From contig CM035808.1 in the NCBI GenBank assembly GCA_020466095.1, positions 39,066,395 to 39,130,394 of the forward strand: a DNA stretch of 64,000 bases, in the 5' to 3' direction. Below the pieces are notes generated by a model, which did not search any database, had not been told where the DNA came from, and worked only from the letters and a program-made list of their open reading frames with translations. This document shows positions 46,980 to 58,640 of this stretch, piece after piece (within the stretch, counting starts at the first letter, position 1; the number at the start of each line of letters is the position of its first letter). A program made the translations under genes and the position numbers. This DNA is from Chlorops oryzae. Taxonomy: Eukaryota; Arthropoda; Insecta; Diptera; Chloropidae.

Positions 46980-47040
46980 GTCGTGTACACGACAACTTAG
47001 AATTGTATATAAAAGCTTTAATCCTTCAGATTAAATTTCG
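46980..47040 (+). promoter_or_regulatory. Possible TATA-type promoter with adjacent palindrome
   Basis: The 14-bp perfect palindrome GTCGTGTACACGAC (46980-46993) lies 12 bp upstream of TATATAAAAG (47006-47015). An initiator-like TTCAGAT follows at about 47026, somewhat close for a standard TATA-initiator pair. No coding region follows. Confidence 0.25.
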
Positions 47041-48230
47041 TGTCGTACGCATGAGAAAATTCAAATAAAATCCACTCTCTATCGAACAGTCTCGAAAATA
47101 TTTAGTTAATGTAGCACTTCAAAGTTATGCCAGCACAATATTCGTGGCAAGGAGGCGAGGCGAGGCGCAGCCAACCCTGTACTGTAGCTGTAGCTGTAGC
47201 GCCCTCTGTGACATGAGCCGACAAAATAATTAAGCGCAACATTAACGCCGCACACTCGCAGTGTAGTAGTGCTAGATGCACCACACAATTTCGATGTCAG
47301 GCAACATTTTATGGTTTCGTACAACACAACGAGAAAGGCACAACAACTTTTGCATAGTAATAAGTCTCAAAAACTGTACATAAAAGCCGCCATCAATTAA
47401 TTATTCAACTAAGTCGTCGTTGCTGTTCACATCTGGATTGGCGTTATTTATATGGGTTAGAGAGAATCGCTTAACGAGGAGATCTTTCATTCACGAATTG
47501 AAGCGTATTGTTCTTTTGTTTCTTAAACACAAAAACGTTAGAATTGTTCTTTAAAGGTAGCTTAAAATTAAAATATTTTTTTAAATAAATACATATATAC
47601 ACATATACATATACGATTCCCACAGCTCTTTCGTATAGCGTGATAAGCGCTATCGGCAATTAAGTACTTCTGATAAGTGCTTGCAACAATGTTGGTACCA
47701 TTTCAAATAAAAACGAAAAAATAAAAAAGAAAAAATAAAAAAAATTTCCGCTCAAAATTTGTTTATGTTGCTGCCACTGCCATGTCTAGCCGTTCGCTCC
47801 AATAAGTATATGTATTGGCCAACAGAGACTACTTAGGCTTCACATAATACGATTTTCGATGCGTATATGAGCGATAAAAATATTTATAAAATTTTTCGAA
47901 CAATAAAAAGATAGCAATAAAAAACACGCATAAAAATATAACAAACAAATTATCGCACTAGATCTTTGTGTTCTGTGTTTTTCCCATGAACATGCCAATA
48001 AAATGCCCGATAAACAAATTTAGTAAGGAAATGTTCAGCGAACATACATACTCATTTTAGTACTTTATTTCTTTTCTGTGGAATTTTAAAGTTATTATGG
48101 AACTTTCAAACAATGCTTTAGTCAAACAATTGAAATCAAGCACTCGAAATACGCATGCCCAAATTGTTATTACTTCAGTCAATAGAAACAGAGGAACTAC
48201 CCTTCAGTAAGAACAATCACAATTACTCTT
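47041..48230. other. Intergenic, no gene recognised
   Basis: No gene was recognised. A short GCTGTA repeat (CTGTAGCTGTAGCTGTAGC) lies near 47182-47200. Confidence 0.45.
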
Positions 48231-49406
48231 TTTATACCCAGCGTAAGCGGGGTATATTAGTTTTGTGCGAATCTTGTAACAGGGAGAACTAAGCTCCGGA
48301 GATATAGACATATATATAGAAATGATCAGGATCAAAAACTGCATCGATTTAGACATGTCCGTCTGTCCGTCCGTCCGTCCGTCTGTCCGTCTGTCCGTCC
48401 GTCCGTGGTCGGATCTCCTCCGAAACGGCTGGACCAATCAAGTCGAAATTTGGCACACAGGTATATCGGGATCCGAGTATGATCCTTAGTAAAAATGGGA
48501 GACATCCGCCCACTGCCACGCCCACAAATGAATATAATGTGTTTTCAGTAAAATGCTTGTAACTTGCGAACCACTCAACACATTCCATTGATATTTGGTG
48601 TACTCGTAAATTACGAAAAGGGACATATCCTGAAGAAAAAAATGGACGCCGCCCTCCGTGAGCCACGCCCACAAATAAGCCCACAAATAAGGGCTTATCG
48701 TAACTTGTGAAGTAAAAGGCGTAGAAGCTTCAAATTCGCAACACAGGTTGACCAAGGCGAATGAAAGGTGTAGGAAAAAAATTTATATGGTCCGCCCACT
48801 GCCACGCCCACAAATGGAGATTTTTCGTACCTTCCGAATTAATTGGCGTAGACGCTTCAAATTCGCAACATAGGTTGACCAAGGCTTATGAAAGGTGTGG
48901 GGAAAAATTTAACTGGCCCGCCCCCTGCCACGCCCACAAATGAAGATTTTTCGTAACTTGCGAAGTAAAAGGCGTAGAAGCTTCGAATTCGCAACATAGG
49001 TTCACCAAGGCAAATGAAATTTGTAGGAAAAATTTTTTGTGGCCCGTCCACTGCCACGCCCACAAATAAAGATTTTTCGTAACTTCCGCAGTAAAAGGCG
49101 TAGAAGCTTCAAATTAGCAACATGGGTTTACCAAGGCGAATGAAAGGTGTAGGAAAAATTTTTAATTGGCCCGCCCACTGCCACGCCCACAAATGAAGAT
49201 TTTTCGTAACTTCCGAAGTAAAAGGCGTAGAAGCTTCAAATTCGCAACATGGGTTCACCAAGGCTAATGAAAGGTATAGGGAAATAATTTATTTTGCCCT
49301 CCCACTGCCACGCCCACAATTGGAGAAGCAAAACATAGTGCGCTCATAATGTTGGGACGCTGGGTATTTCAAAGTCGGGCTTGACCGACTTTAGCTTTTT
49401 TACTTG
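48231..49406 (+). mobile_element. mini-me/DINE-like Helentron-type element, copy D
   Basis: The largest of the four family-1 copies. It starts TTTATACCCAGCGTAAGCG, has a (TA)n tract and ATATAGAAATGATCAGG (48311-48330), then (GTCY)n (48356-48410) and five tandem units of about 126 bp (near 48788, 48913, 49040, 49166 and 49294). It closes with AAGTCGGGCTTGACCGACTT (49373-49392) and a CTTG end. The frames of 68-111 codons over it are repeat by-products. Confidence 0.78.
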
Positions 49407-49522
49407 TTTTATTAATGAATTCATGGGTTGAAGAAAATTAGTGAATTCCTATAGCAGATGTAATGCAGCAGGTAACTAAAATTCAATTCATTTGCCTTAT
49501 TTTCTAGTGATTTAAGACTCGC

Positions 49523-49600
49523 TCGTGGCTCTGGGATAGCGTAGGGGATGCGTGCTATGCTCTTGATCCCAGGGTTCGAGTTTCGATTCCCGGCACAGGC
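49523..49600 (+). repeat. tRNA-like module (SINE head)
   Basis: GGATAGCGTAGGGGATGCG resembles an A box, and GAGTTTCGATTCCCGGCAC a B box, at suitable spacing. The sequence that follows (TGCATGTTAGGTGC-like blocks, CACTCACACAAACAC) could be the SINE body. Not a credible functional tRNA. Confidence 0.45.
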
Positions 49601-49740
49601 GAAATGGAGTGTAATGTTCCAAGCCTAGCACTGGTTTTCCAAAAATCGCATGTTAGGTGCACGCTACATAAAAAGACATGCACTCACACAAACACAAGAA
49701 ATCCTCGTTGGTATCACAATGGGCCGATTAACGGCCTAAG

Positions 49741-49820
49741 TGGCAGCCACTTAAACTTATGTACCTAAGGCTCTCGCTCAACAACCGCGTGGGTCGGGGT
49801 TCGATCCCTGGCTCGGATGA
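49741..49820 (+). repeat. Second tRNA-like module
   Basis: GGTCGGGGTTCGATCCCTGGC is a good B-box/T-arm match. The A-box side (GGCAGCCACTTAAAC) is weak. Lying 140 bp after the module at 49523, it may be the second half of a dimeric SINE. Confidence 0.4.
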
Positions 49821-49846
49821 GAAGAGTTTTTTTTTCAAGGTTTTTT

Positions 49847-49871
49847 TATATATATATATATATATATATAT
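49847..49871. repeat. (TA)n microsatellite
   Basis: A perfect alternating run of about 12 repeats next to a T run. Confidence 0.9.
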
Positions 49872-49955
49872 TCATTTATGTTTTTAATAGTTAATTTTGA
49901 AATATAATTTTTTTTTTTCCTTTTGTAAGTATGTAATTTTTTAAATATTTTAATA

Positions 49956-50759
49956 TTTTTATACCCGACACACTCTGTGTCGAGGGTATATTGCGTTTGT
50001 GTGGTTGTTTGTAACACCCAGAACCAGTTGAGATAGACTATGCAAAATATATATAGAAATGATCAGCGTCGCCAGGAGATTCGATTTAGCCATGTCCGTC
50101 TGTCTGTCTGTCTGTCCGTCTGTTTGTATACAGTTTTCTTATCGAAGGAGTTGAGCTATCTTGATGAAATTTGATATGCGTACTCACAAGCACATGAGTA
50201 AGAACAAGTTCGAGTATGGATCCGATCGGACCATTTTTAGTGGTACCTCTAGTACTAAGGTCTGTTACGAAAATCGCAAAAACTGCTCTTAAATCGAAGT
50301 TTTTCAAGATATTTTGATGAAATTTGATAGTTGAACATATTTGAAGTCAAGTTATTCAATTTCAAAAAATTGTAAAAGTGGGCGTGGCCGAAGGGCGTTT
50401 TTCGAAAATTGCCTTCTACACCCGAATTTCAAATGGGACTTGAACGAAATTTGGCAGTTATGCTTCCTTTGTAGCCATAAAAATCCTTAGAAAAAATTTC
50501 CTTGATCTGTCCATTATAAAGGGTACCTCCAGTACTAGGGTCTGTCACAAAAATCTCAAAACTGCCCCAAAATCGGATTTTTTTGAGATATTCCACTGAA
50601 ACTTAGAATTTGAGCGTATATTAAGGCCTCCGATTAGAAAACAAAAAAATTGGAAAAGTGGGCGTGGCAAAAGGGTGGTTTTCATAAAGAAATTCAACAG
50701 AAGTCGGTATATGGGGCCCCTAATGGCCTTAAACACCTCTTTATATTACAAATTACTTG
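49956..50759 (+). mobile_element. mini-me-like element, second family, copy E
   Basis: It starts TTTTTATACCCGACACACTC, whose CGACACA/TGTGTCG arms form a hairpin inside a TATACCC/GGGTATA stem. A TA tract, ATATAGAAATGATCAGCG and (GTCY)n (50095-50120) follow. Then come two similar units containing GGGTACCTCTAGTAC / GGTCTGT and GTGGGCGTGGC. The 3' end, AATTACTTG, lacks the hairpin present in copy F, so this copy has lost about 50 bp just before its terminus. Confidence 0.7.
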
Positions 50760-50877
50760 TTAATATTTATTTTTCAATTAAAAATTTTTTATTCCGATAA
50801 ATACTAAACGCGCGTTTCACAAAAACTTGAGCAACCAAAAACTCAAGTTTCCGTTTTGACGAACACATTAAATTTGC

Positions 50878-50955
50878 ATGTTTAGCCTAATGGTTAAGAC
50901 GTTGACTTCCTACCAACCCAGATATCAGCGTTTCGAGGTTCAGCCGAGGCAAGAA
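50878..50955 (+). repeat. tRNA-like module, family 1, solo copy
   Basis: GTTTAGCCTAATGGTTAAGA (A-box side) and TTTCGAGGTTCAGCCGAGGC (B-box side) match the modules at 34321 and 27067. Here it stands outside the CACCGAGAG-ended element, in plus orientation. It is followed by A-rich sequence (50955-51050), as in a SINE. Confidence 0.55.
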
Positions 50956-53900
50956 AATTAAAAAAGAATTAAGAAAAGTAAAAGTTTTCAAAATTAAGAA
51001 AAGGGCAAACCAAAAAGAGAAAATAAACAAAACAATTAAAAAAAAACTTTTTTTTTGGTGAGTTGTAGCCACTACATCGATATGAGCAGTAACGCATGAA
51101 TTACCTTGTGAAAGGTAATCTATAGAGTAAGTAAATCATTACCGCCAATGACATGCCCGTGTTAATTTCATGAGTGCAATGAATTGCCAGTAATGTGGTC
51201 GGTAACCGGTGGTGGTTACTGGTAACCAGTGAACTCACTAGTCTCTCATGGGCGAGCCAAACTGAAGGGTAGTTCAAAATTCTACAGTATTTTAAGCTTA
51301 TTTAAATAGAAAAACTCTGCCAACTAAAAGTATAGGTATAACATAACAGCGACATGTCTCCTTATTCATGCTTCTCTTCTAGTAAAACAGTACTCCTTTC
51401 GTCTCCATATGGTACCATTGTAAGTACCTCATCAGTAGTTTTTACCGCCACTAATACTTTTGCAATGACAACCTAATTCCAATTGTCTATAGAGCATTGT
51501 ATTCAGAAGGGTACAATTGGTCAGTTACACTGTTCACGAAGTCTGTAGAAAAAGGGTACATAGTATTTTTTGACATTTTCTACATGGGTACGACCATAAA
51601 TAACTCGACCACACACATAAATATATGTTTTCTTAAAAAATATATTTGGAAAAACAGTCTCCAAGACGACACCCATTGGGTAAAAGTATTGTTGAGATTT
51701 TCATGACCAAAAAAGAGTATGCCGGCTTCCTTTCAATTGAACTATTGGCCTTAAAAAGTTCGAGTTCCGAATTTATGGTCCTAGAGAAGGTTTTGTAATT
51801 TTCATAACAACCCCTATGGATGTATCCGTAAAATTAATACACTCTCAAACTTGACCTTGCTCATGTCTCCGCCAATACCCCGTCGATAAGAAAACTGTAC
51901 TCAGACAGCCGGAAGAATGACGGAGTGTGTCTTTGTGTCATTTCCATTTGAATATATCAATCAACGCTCGTAATTGAAATTGAAATTCACCAATTTCTAC
52001 TGCAGATTAGTGTTTCTTCATACTCAATATTCCGAAGGAGTAAAAATATATTATCCTTTTACCGTAATTTGATCAAAACAATTATCAGACCGTAGCTAAT
52101 TTGACGTCTTGGATCTCGAAATCTGCCACAATCGGAAATAAGTTCTGTCCAAAGACGGTGCTAATAAAAAACGTCGCCATCTGACGTCCATGATTTAAGT
52201 ATTCTTTAAGTTATGTGTATCGTACTTCATGGAAGAGTTTTCAGAAGAACAAAAATCAATTGACAAATGGCAAACAGCTCGAAATGCCAAATATTCATGG
52301 ACTCATGGATTCATGGATAATAAAAATCAATTGGAAAATCAAATTGTTCTTCAACATGCTCTACTGACAGATATGTCAACCGTTGGATTGAATCGAAAGG
52401 TGTTCCATATAGAATCAACATACCTTTTTTTTCAACTTTGCTTTAGCTTTGCCTTTGAGCACATACTATTTCAATTTGTCTCAGACACAAAATTGTGTGT
52501 CGAAGCAGTTAGCATATGTCAGATGAAATTGTGTCAGAAATTATTGCAATTGAATGAGCAAGAAATTCTTCATTTAAAATTTTCAATACTTTCCCATAGA
52601 TTTATTCGTTAAAGTGCTTAAAGCCCTTGCGTGTTTGGGCCATTAAAAAAAAAAAGCAATAGGAAAGAACAATTTCAACTGACGTGATTACGAAGCAGTT
52701 GAGAAGTCTCTAATTGATAATGAACGGCTTTCCTGTGCTTGCCCTCCTTGCTTGCCTCTTCTGAGAACAGCAACAATAAAAATAAAGCATTCAAAATCAG
52801 TCCAACCGGGTGTGCCTTACCTTGGCTATAGGTAATTTGACACCTCAATAAAATCACGAAGACGTTCGCTTTGCGTGCCATGTAGCCCTTTCATAACATA
52901 TAGTCTCGACGTCGATTGTTTCCCGGAAGTGCTAATACCAGCTCTCACTGTGAGACGATTTCGCATGGAAATGTCGACACAAACATGGCAATTTATCGAC
53001 AATCATGATTTCGATTGTTTGTGTTAAGAAATTCACATTTTATAAAGACATATTTACCTAGAGTTTATGAGCTTGCAAAAGAGGGAAAATTTGGGGATAT
53101 TGGAGTCGTTAAGAAACTAAGTATTTACTGAAGGTAATTAAATTTAGATTGATACTTTTTTCCATTCATAGTAAGAGGGAGGAAGACGCATACTTTTTTT
53201 ACTTCTTTAGTTTTAAAAGTCCCAGCCTATACCTGGGTCCAAAAAACGTGACCGATTCCTCGATTTTGTCCTATCGGTTATCTCTTTATATTTCACTGAG
53301 CTTATCAACGCAGCTCAAGTCACTAGCGCATAATCACAATTCCTTTTTACTTTGCCAAAAGTAATAGAACTATACACTTATCCTGGGAAAAAGATTTTAT
53401 TTACCTATGATTTAGCTTAACACTCTCATCGCAGCTCATGCCCAGATATTATTTGGAAAACTACTGAGCCAATAGTCACATTTTTGGGCCATTCACAAGC
53501 CCCCTTGATGATCAAATATACGAAGATCTCGTGCGCGATAAAAGGAAGACTTGAAAATCACAACAAATATGACTCAATCCCAATTATTGCCTTCCAAGAA
53601 AAGTCGCGGCTAGGGTTGCATTTTTCTCAAAAGGATAAATATAATTTCTTTTAAGAAAACGATCCCATACTATATTTAATTGCTTTAATTAGAAAGGCGT
53701 CTCAAAAAAGGGTATTTTATGATAAAAAATTTCAAAAACAACCAGCCAAGAAGGAGGAACGAAGCAAGTTAATCTATTATTTATCCTGTTTACGTCTACA
53801 AGAATCTAATATGCATTGAAAGATTTGAAAGCACTTGGTCAGCAAAGTTGTGGCATTGGGTTGGCTCTCCGTTTATCTCCAGGAAAATAATGAGCACAGT

Positions 53901-54179
53901 CATTGTTTACTGGAAGAATGTTGCAAAAAACCCTACAATCGAAATGGTTTTATCCCTTGTCATGCTAAACTGTGTATTAAGTATACTTCAAGCTTCAATA
54001 CCCAGCAAAACAAATACACGTACTAAAGCAGTTTAAACCCCGTATCGATACGCGTATGCTCTCAGTCAAACGTAAATGGGCAAATATAGGTTTATACTTG
54101 TTTATCTTGTGTACAAATAGCAGCTCTCACACTCTCTCGACTAAAATGATTAGCATGTGTGAGTTGAGTTGCAAACAAG
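50956..54179. other. Intergenic; one repeat-like patch
   Basis: At 51085-51240, GTAAT/ATTAC and GGTAACC words recur densely (ATTACCTT, AATCATTACCG, CAGTAATGTGG, GGTAACCGG, GGTAACCAG), reminiscent of the subterminal words at 54.2-54.6 kb. No ends are defined. The 127-codon frame at 52229-52612 starts with ATG and is uninterrupted but shows no recognisable domain and no splice context. I leave it unannotated. Confidence 0.4.
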
Positions 54180-54601
54180 CCTGCAGTAATGAGCCGGTCA
54201 GTTTTCTAAGAAGGACTGGCTTGTGACTGGTCCAAAATCCACCGGTTAAATTATGGTAGTTCGCTCCATGGAATTCGGCTAGCTGGCGGTCGGTAATAAA
54301 GGGGTTAGTTTATGGGTAGTCTCTAAATGACACTTTCATCAACTTAGAATATATATAAGAAATTTGTTGTTTATTTTCCTCATTTGACTATCCTAAAACC
54401 AGACAAAATTACGACAATTGACCCAAAAAAAACTGGCCTATGATCAGCCCTTTTGCGGACTAGTCCCTCCCCTAGGAGAAGCCAATGTTAAAAAGGTCAG
54501 TTGAATACATTAGAAGTGGAATTAAGTATGAGGGGACTAGTACTGGTAACATGAAGGACTGACCGAACGCTACACTTGGGTCAGTCCATATTACTGCAGG
54601 G
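54180..54601. mobile_element. TIR element with CCTGCAGTAAT ends
   Basis: CCTGCAGTAAT at about 54180-54190 is inverted at 54590-54600 (ATTACTGCAGG). Inside, GGTCAGT/ACTGACC and ACTGGT/ACTAGT words recur at both sides. The ends differ by one base from those of the element at 6839-7879 (CCCTGCAGGAA), suggesting one family. No clear target duplication and no coding capacity. Confidence 0.5.
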
Positions 54602-56689
54602 AAGTATTGTGTTTTGCTGGGTAACTGATGCGACAAAGCTTGCCCATTAATTCCTTGATATCTGCAAAAGTTCCGTTTCTGAATGCAATGGAAGAAAGCG
54701 GAAAAGAAGACTTTTCTGATTACAGTGGTCGAATGACTCTGCGGTTCGTTTGAGAAGGACGCATTGTTTCGTCAAAGTTCTTCGTCCTTTTGATTTTAAT
54801 GGAAGCTATGTATATGAATGGATTTCATTTCAAAGAAGTTGTTTGTAATTGCTTTTCCATTGTCAATTTCTAAAATGGCACTGTAAAATGGGTCCCTGTG
54901 TGTGTTTATGAACTGCACACCAGGTCCTCGACTCACCTTTTTCATTTTCGAACGGTTTTTTGTTTAAAATTTTTAATTCCATTTGCCCAAGTAGCTGAAT
55001 GGATAATTAAACCAATGTAAACCTTTTTGGTCTATAAATAATAAAACATATATGTGCAATATTTATCCATACAAATGCAAACAAATGTATAGTGGTCCAG
55101 CTACCAGACCCGGGTGTACAACGGGGGGTAAAATATTGTACACATTATTTGTCTTATCTGGCCATAGCACCTTTACCTTCATTTTCTTCAATTCGTTCCA
55201 ATTTTGTACTTGTAAATAATGACTGTAGTTACTCATACCAAAACTGTTTGAAGGACAACAAAGGAGTCATCTCTTAATTTTAAATTCCACCTCTTGAGGA
55301 TTGTAAAGCAATAAAACATAAATTATGCAAATCTCCGGTTTTCTCACGAATAGGTAGGCTATTCTCCTGAACGTGCGAAAAGTTTTGTGCCCCATGGATA
55401 CATTTACTATTAAATATTTCTGTTCTGTGTGTGTGTGCGTGCGTGTGTTATACTCGTAATGAAGAGCACGAATGCATGATTTCCTGATGCAAAGGGCCAG
55501 TGATTAAACCAGTGCTCGAAGGTCTTTTGTTCCACGAATAAAGTTGAACTTGTTTGGGTGTTGCCATGGCTTGTGCAATCATCATCAACGAGACTTTGCC
55601 CTTTTTGTGGTTAATTATTGCCAACACGTGTTACCGTCGTTACTTGTTGTGCCAAATAAGTTTTTTTTTGTTTGTTTCCGCTAACATTTTCGAGGTCACT
55701 TGAGGCTGAATATAACCTTGACCGGTTAATTAAAATAGAGAGTTGCTGTTACGCAAGAGTTTAATTAAATTTAATTACCCTTTCTGTATGGAAAAAGTTC
55801 TTCAGCTTCCAATTGAAAGAATGAACTTGGTGAGTGGTATACATTACATCGAAATGCTAAAAGATATTCCACTCTGACATGTGATATCTTGATCCAGAAC
55901 TTTACCTTCTGTTTCTTTCAAACTCAAACATGTTTTGACTTGAAATATTGAGTGGTTTAAATAATGTTTTAAGTACCTTCTTTATTTTGTGATTTATTAT
56001 TAAAATCCATTACTTTAAAGCCTTCGAGCTGTCAAAATAGCTCATGTCAATTCGATTGTCAAAAGCATAAAACCACTTGTCGCGGTTCGGGATTTCCATT
56101 TTCGTATTTGAGAGATTTGAATCAATTTAAAATGCCGTTTTTTTGTTTGAGTGATAAAAACACAAGTTTACAATATAATGAACTTTTTATCACAAAACAA
56201 ACTGCATACCTTAAAGCTCATATTTGTAATTTTTTTTGCATATTTTGCTTTCACTGCTACACAAATGAAAATATTAGGATATTCCCTTAAAAGTGAAAAG
56301 AGTAAAAAAGCGAAAAAGTGTAGAATATTTCATACAGAATTTCATGCATGAATCTTTCAGCCTTCTTGGTTTACGACCCTTACGGAATTTCAACAAATTT
56401 TAAATTAATGGAACAATTGATTGATTTAAAACGGCAATTGATTTAAATTCTGACTTTTTCCCATGGAGAAAACTAGCTTTTTTTTTTTACATGGCGATGT
56501 CCTACGGCATAGTCAATTGTCTGAATCTGAAAATCTTTTAAATTCGTTAAAAATCTTTTTTGTTGTAAATTGATATCATTTTGGTTTTTCTTTGAAAGCT
56601 TTCAAAGTGTTATATTTTAAGTCAATTGAAAACTACACAGCGCCAAAAGACCGATGTCGGTGAGTTGAAATCCCCTCTCAGGCAAGCGT
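54602..56689. other. Intergenic, no gene recognised
   Basis: A (GT)n-like tract lies near 55424-55448. A weak B-box-like GAGTTGAAATCCC occurs near 56662. No gene is recognised. Confidence 0.45.
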
Positions 56690-57282
56690 TTTTATACCCG
56701 ACACACTCTGTGTCGAGGGTATATTGCATTTGTTGGGTTGTGTGTAACACCCAGAACCAGTCGAGATAGACTATACAAAATGTATATAGAAATGATCAGC
56801 GTCACCAGGAGATTCGATTTAGATATGTCCGTCCGTCTGTCCGTCTGTCTGTCTGTCCGTCTGTCTGTCTGTTTGTATACAGTTATCTTTTCGAAGGAGT
56901 AGAGCTATCTTGAAAAAATTTGGTATGCGTGCTAACGGGGACATGAGTAAGAACAAGTTCGAGAATGGAGCCGATCGGACCATTATTAAGGGTACCTCTA
57001 GTACAAGGGTCTGTCACAAAAATCCCAAAAATGCCTCAAAAGCGGACTTTATTGAAATATTTCAATGAAACTTAGAATTTGAGCGTATATATAAGGGTCC
57101 GATTAGAATTCCAAAAAAAAATTGAAAACTGGGCGTGGCAAAAGGGCGGTTTTCATTTATAAATTTAACAAAAGTCGGTATATGGGGCTCCTTATGCCCT
57201 TAAACACCTGTTGATATTAAAAATTATGATTCTGTGTCGTGTATTTTATTGTCAGGCTCGCCTGACTATACACCCTTACTTG
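56690..57282 (+). mobile_element. mini-me-like element, second family, copy F
   Basis: The 5' hairpin is the same as in copy E (CGACACA/TGTGTCG). (GTCY)n occupies 56828-56872. Only one of the two internal GGGTACCTC-type units is kept. The 3' hairpin GTCAGGCTCGCCTGAC (57251-57266, 7-bp stem) is followed by TATACACCCTTACTTG at the terminus. This copy shows the complete 3' structure that copy E lacks. Confidence 0.75.
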
Positions 57283-57345
57283 TTTGTTTTGTTTTTGTGT
57301 GAAAAATAGATACATAATTATATACCTAATATTTAAATAATAATT

Positions 57346-57840
57346 AAAAAACTTAGAGGAATGGGCTTTCAACCAAACTTTGTATACAAAAGTTCCAGTA
57401 GAACTTATAGGAGTTTTTCAAAGAGCTCGTACATGACGTTTTTGAAGAATGGATGGAAACTTCACGTATGGTGTGCAGCTTCTTTTCTCCTCCCTGGGCG
57501 AATCAAATGTTTCCTTAACATTTAAAAATTACCTGCCTGTTTCAATTCTCAATTTTTCCACATCTTATTTTTGCCAGCGACAGGATTCGAACTCCAGCCC
57601 TCGGATAACTGAGCGCAATCGCCATGGACGGCGCTACGGTCGATCTCTACATGCAGATTTTATATATTATATTAAAGTTCATGAATGTTATCTCAATTAA
57701 TTGTAGTTTTCAACTAATAGTAGAACATATTTTTTTTTCTATCTGAATGCCTAAATTCCGATAGGAGAGCTTTCGAGGCGAATACACGTTTAGGATAAAA
57801 CCCCATATATTTGTTTTAGGCATATATTTGAGAATACCGA
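57346..57840. repeat. Direct duplication, copy 1
   Basis: It matches 58150-58640 over about 490 bp: AACTTAGAGGAATGG, then AAAGAGCTCGTACATGACGT, CCTGCCTGTTTCAATTCTCA, and finally a nearly identical CTAAATTCCGATAGGAGAGC block. On the minus strand it contains GAGTTCGAATCCTGTC, a Pol III B-box match, so it may be a tRNA-derived SINE. The 83-codon frame within it is not conserved between copies. Confidence 0.6.
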
Positions 57841-58149
57841 TGATTTCATTATTAGTGTGCTTAGAGATCTCAACATAATCTAAAATAAAAACGACTTATT
57901 GAAATATTTTATGACTGTGATCGATATAGAGGCATAAGAATTCGAATGAATAATTGAAATTGGATAAAATGAACTTTTATTTTAATTTAACATTGGTTTC
58001 TCCTAGCTAAACTGTTATTTTCTTGATCGATCTGAAAATTATTTAAGAACCGCGTGCTATTAACCTTAGGATTGTTAATTTTTTTTAGAAATGATGAAAA
58101 GTTCAAGATACGGATAACTTATATGACCTAAATCTCTAAATAATCAATT

Positions 58150-58640
58150 AAAAACTTAGAGGAATGGCTTTTCTAACCAGAACTTTTATACAAAAATTCC
58201 AGTGAACTTATCGAGTTTTTCAAAGAGCTCGTACATGACGTTCTTTGAAGAATGGATGGAAACTTACGTATGGTTGCAGGCTTCGGTGTCTCACTCTGGG
58301 CGAATCCAATTTTTTAACATTTAAAAATACCTGCCTGTTTCAATTCTCAATTTTTCCACATCTATTTCAGTTGCCAGCGACAGGTAGTTCGAACTCCAGC
58401 CCTCGGATAATGAGCGCAATCGCCATGCGGCTGCTACGGTCGAAATCTACATGCAGACTGGATATATTAGAGCTGCATAAAGTATCGATGAAGTGTTATC
58501 ATCAATAATGGTTTTCGACTAAAGTAGAACATATTTTTTTTTCTATCTGAATGCCTAAATTCCGATAGGAGAGCTTTCGAGGCGAATACACGTTTAGGAT
58601 AAAACCCCATATATTTTTGGCATATATGGCATATCGCAAA
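58150..58640. repeat. Direct duplication, copy 2 (indel-rich)
   Basis: Second copy of 57346-57840, offset by about 800 bp. Its first 370 bp differ by many scattered one-base losses and gains, whereas its last 110 bp are almost identical to copy 1. Confidence 0.6.

Noticed and set aside
52229..52612. 127-codon plus-strand frame
   Set aside because: No recognisable domain, signal peptide, splice context or protein-like repeat of motifs. Length is within chance for 64 kb read in six frames.
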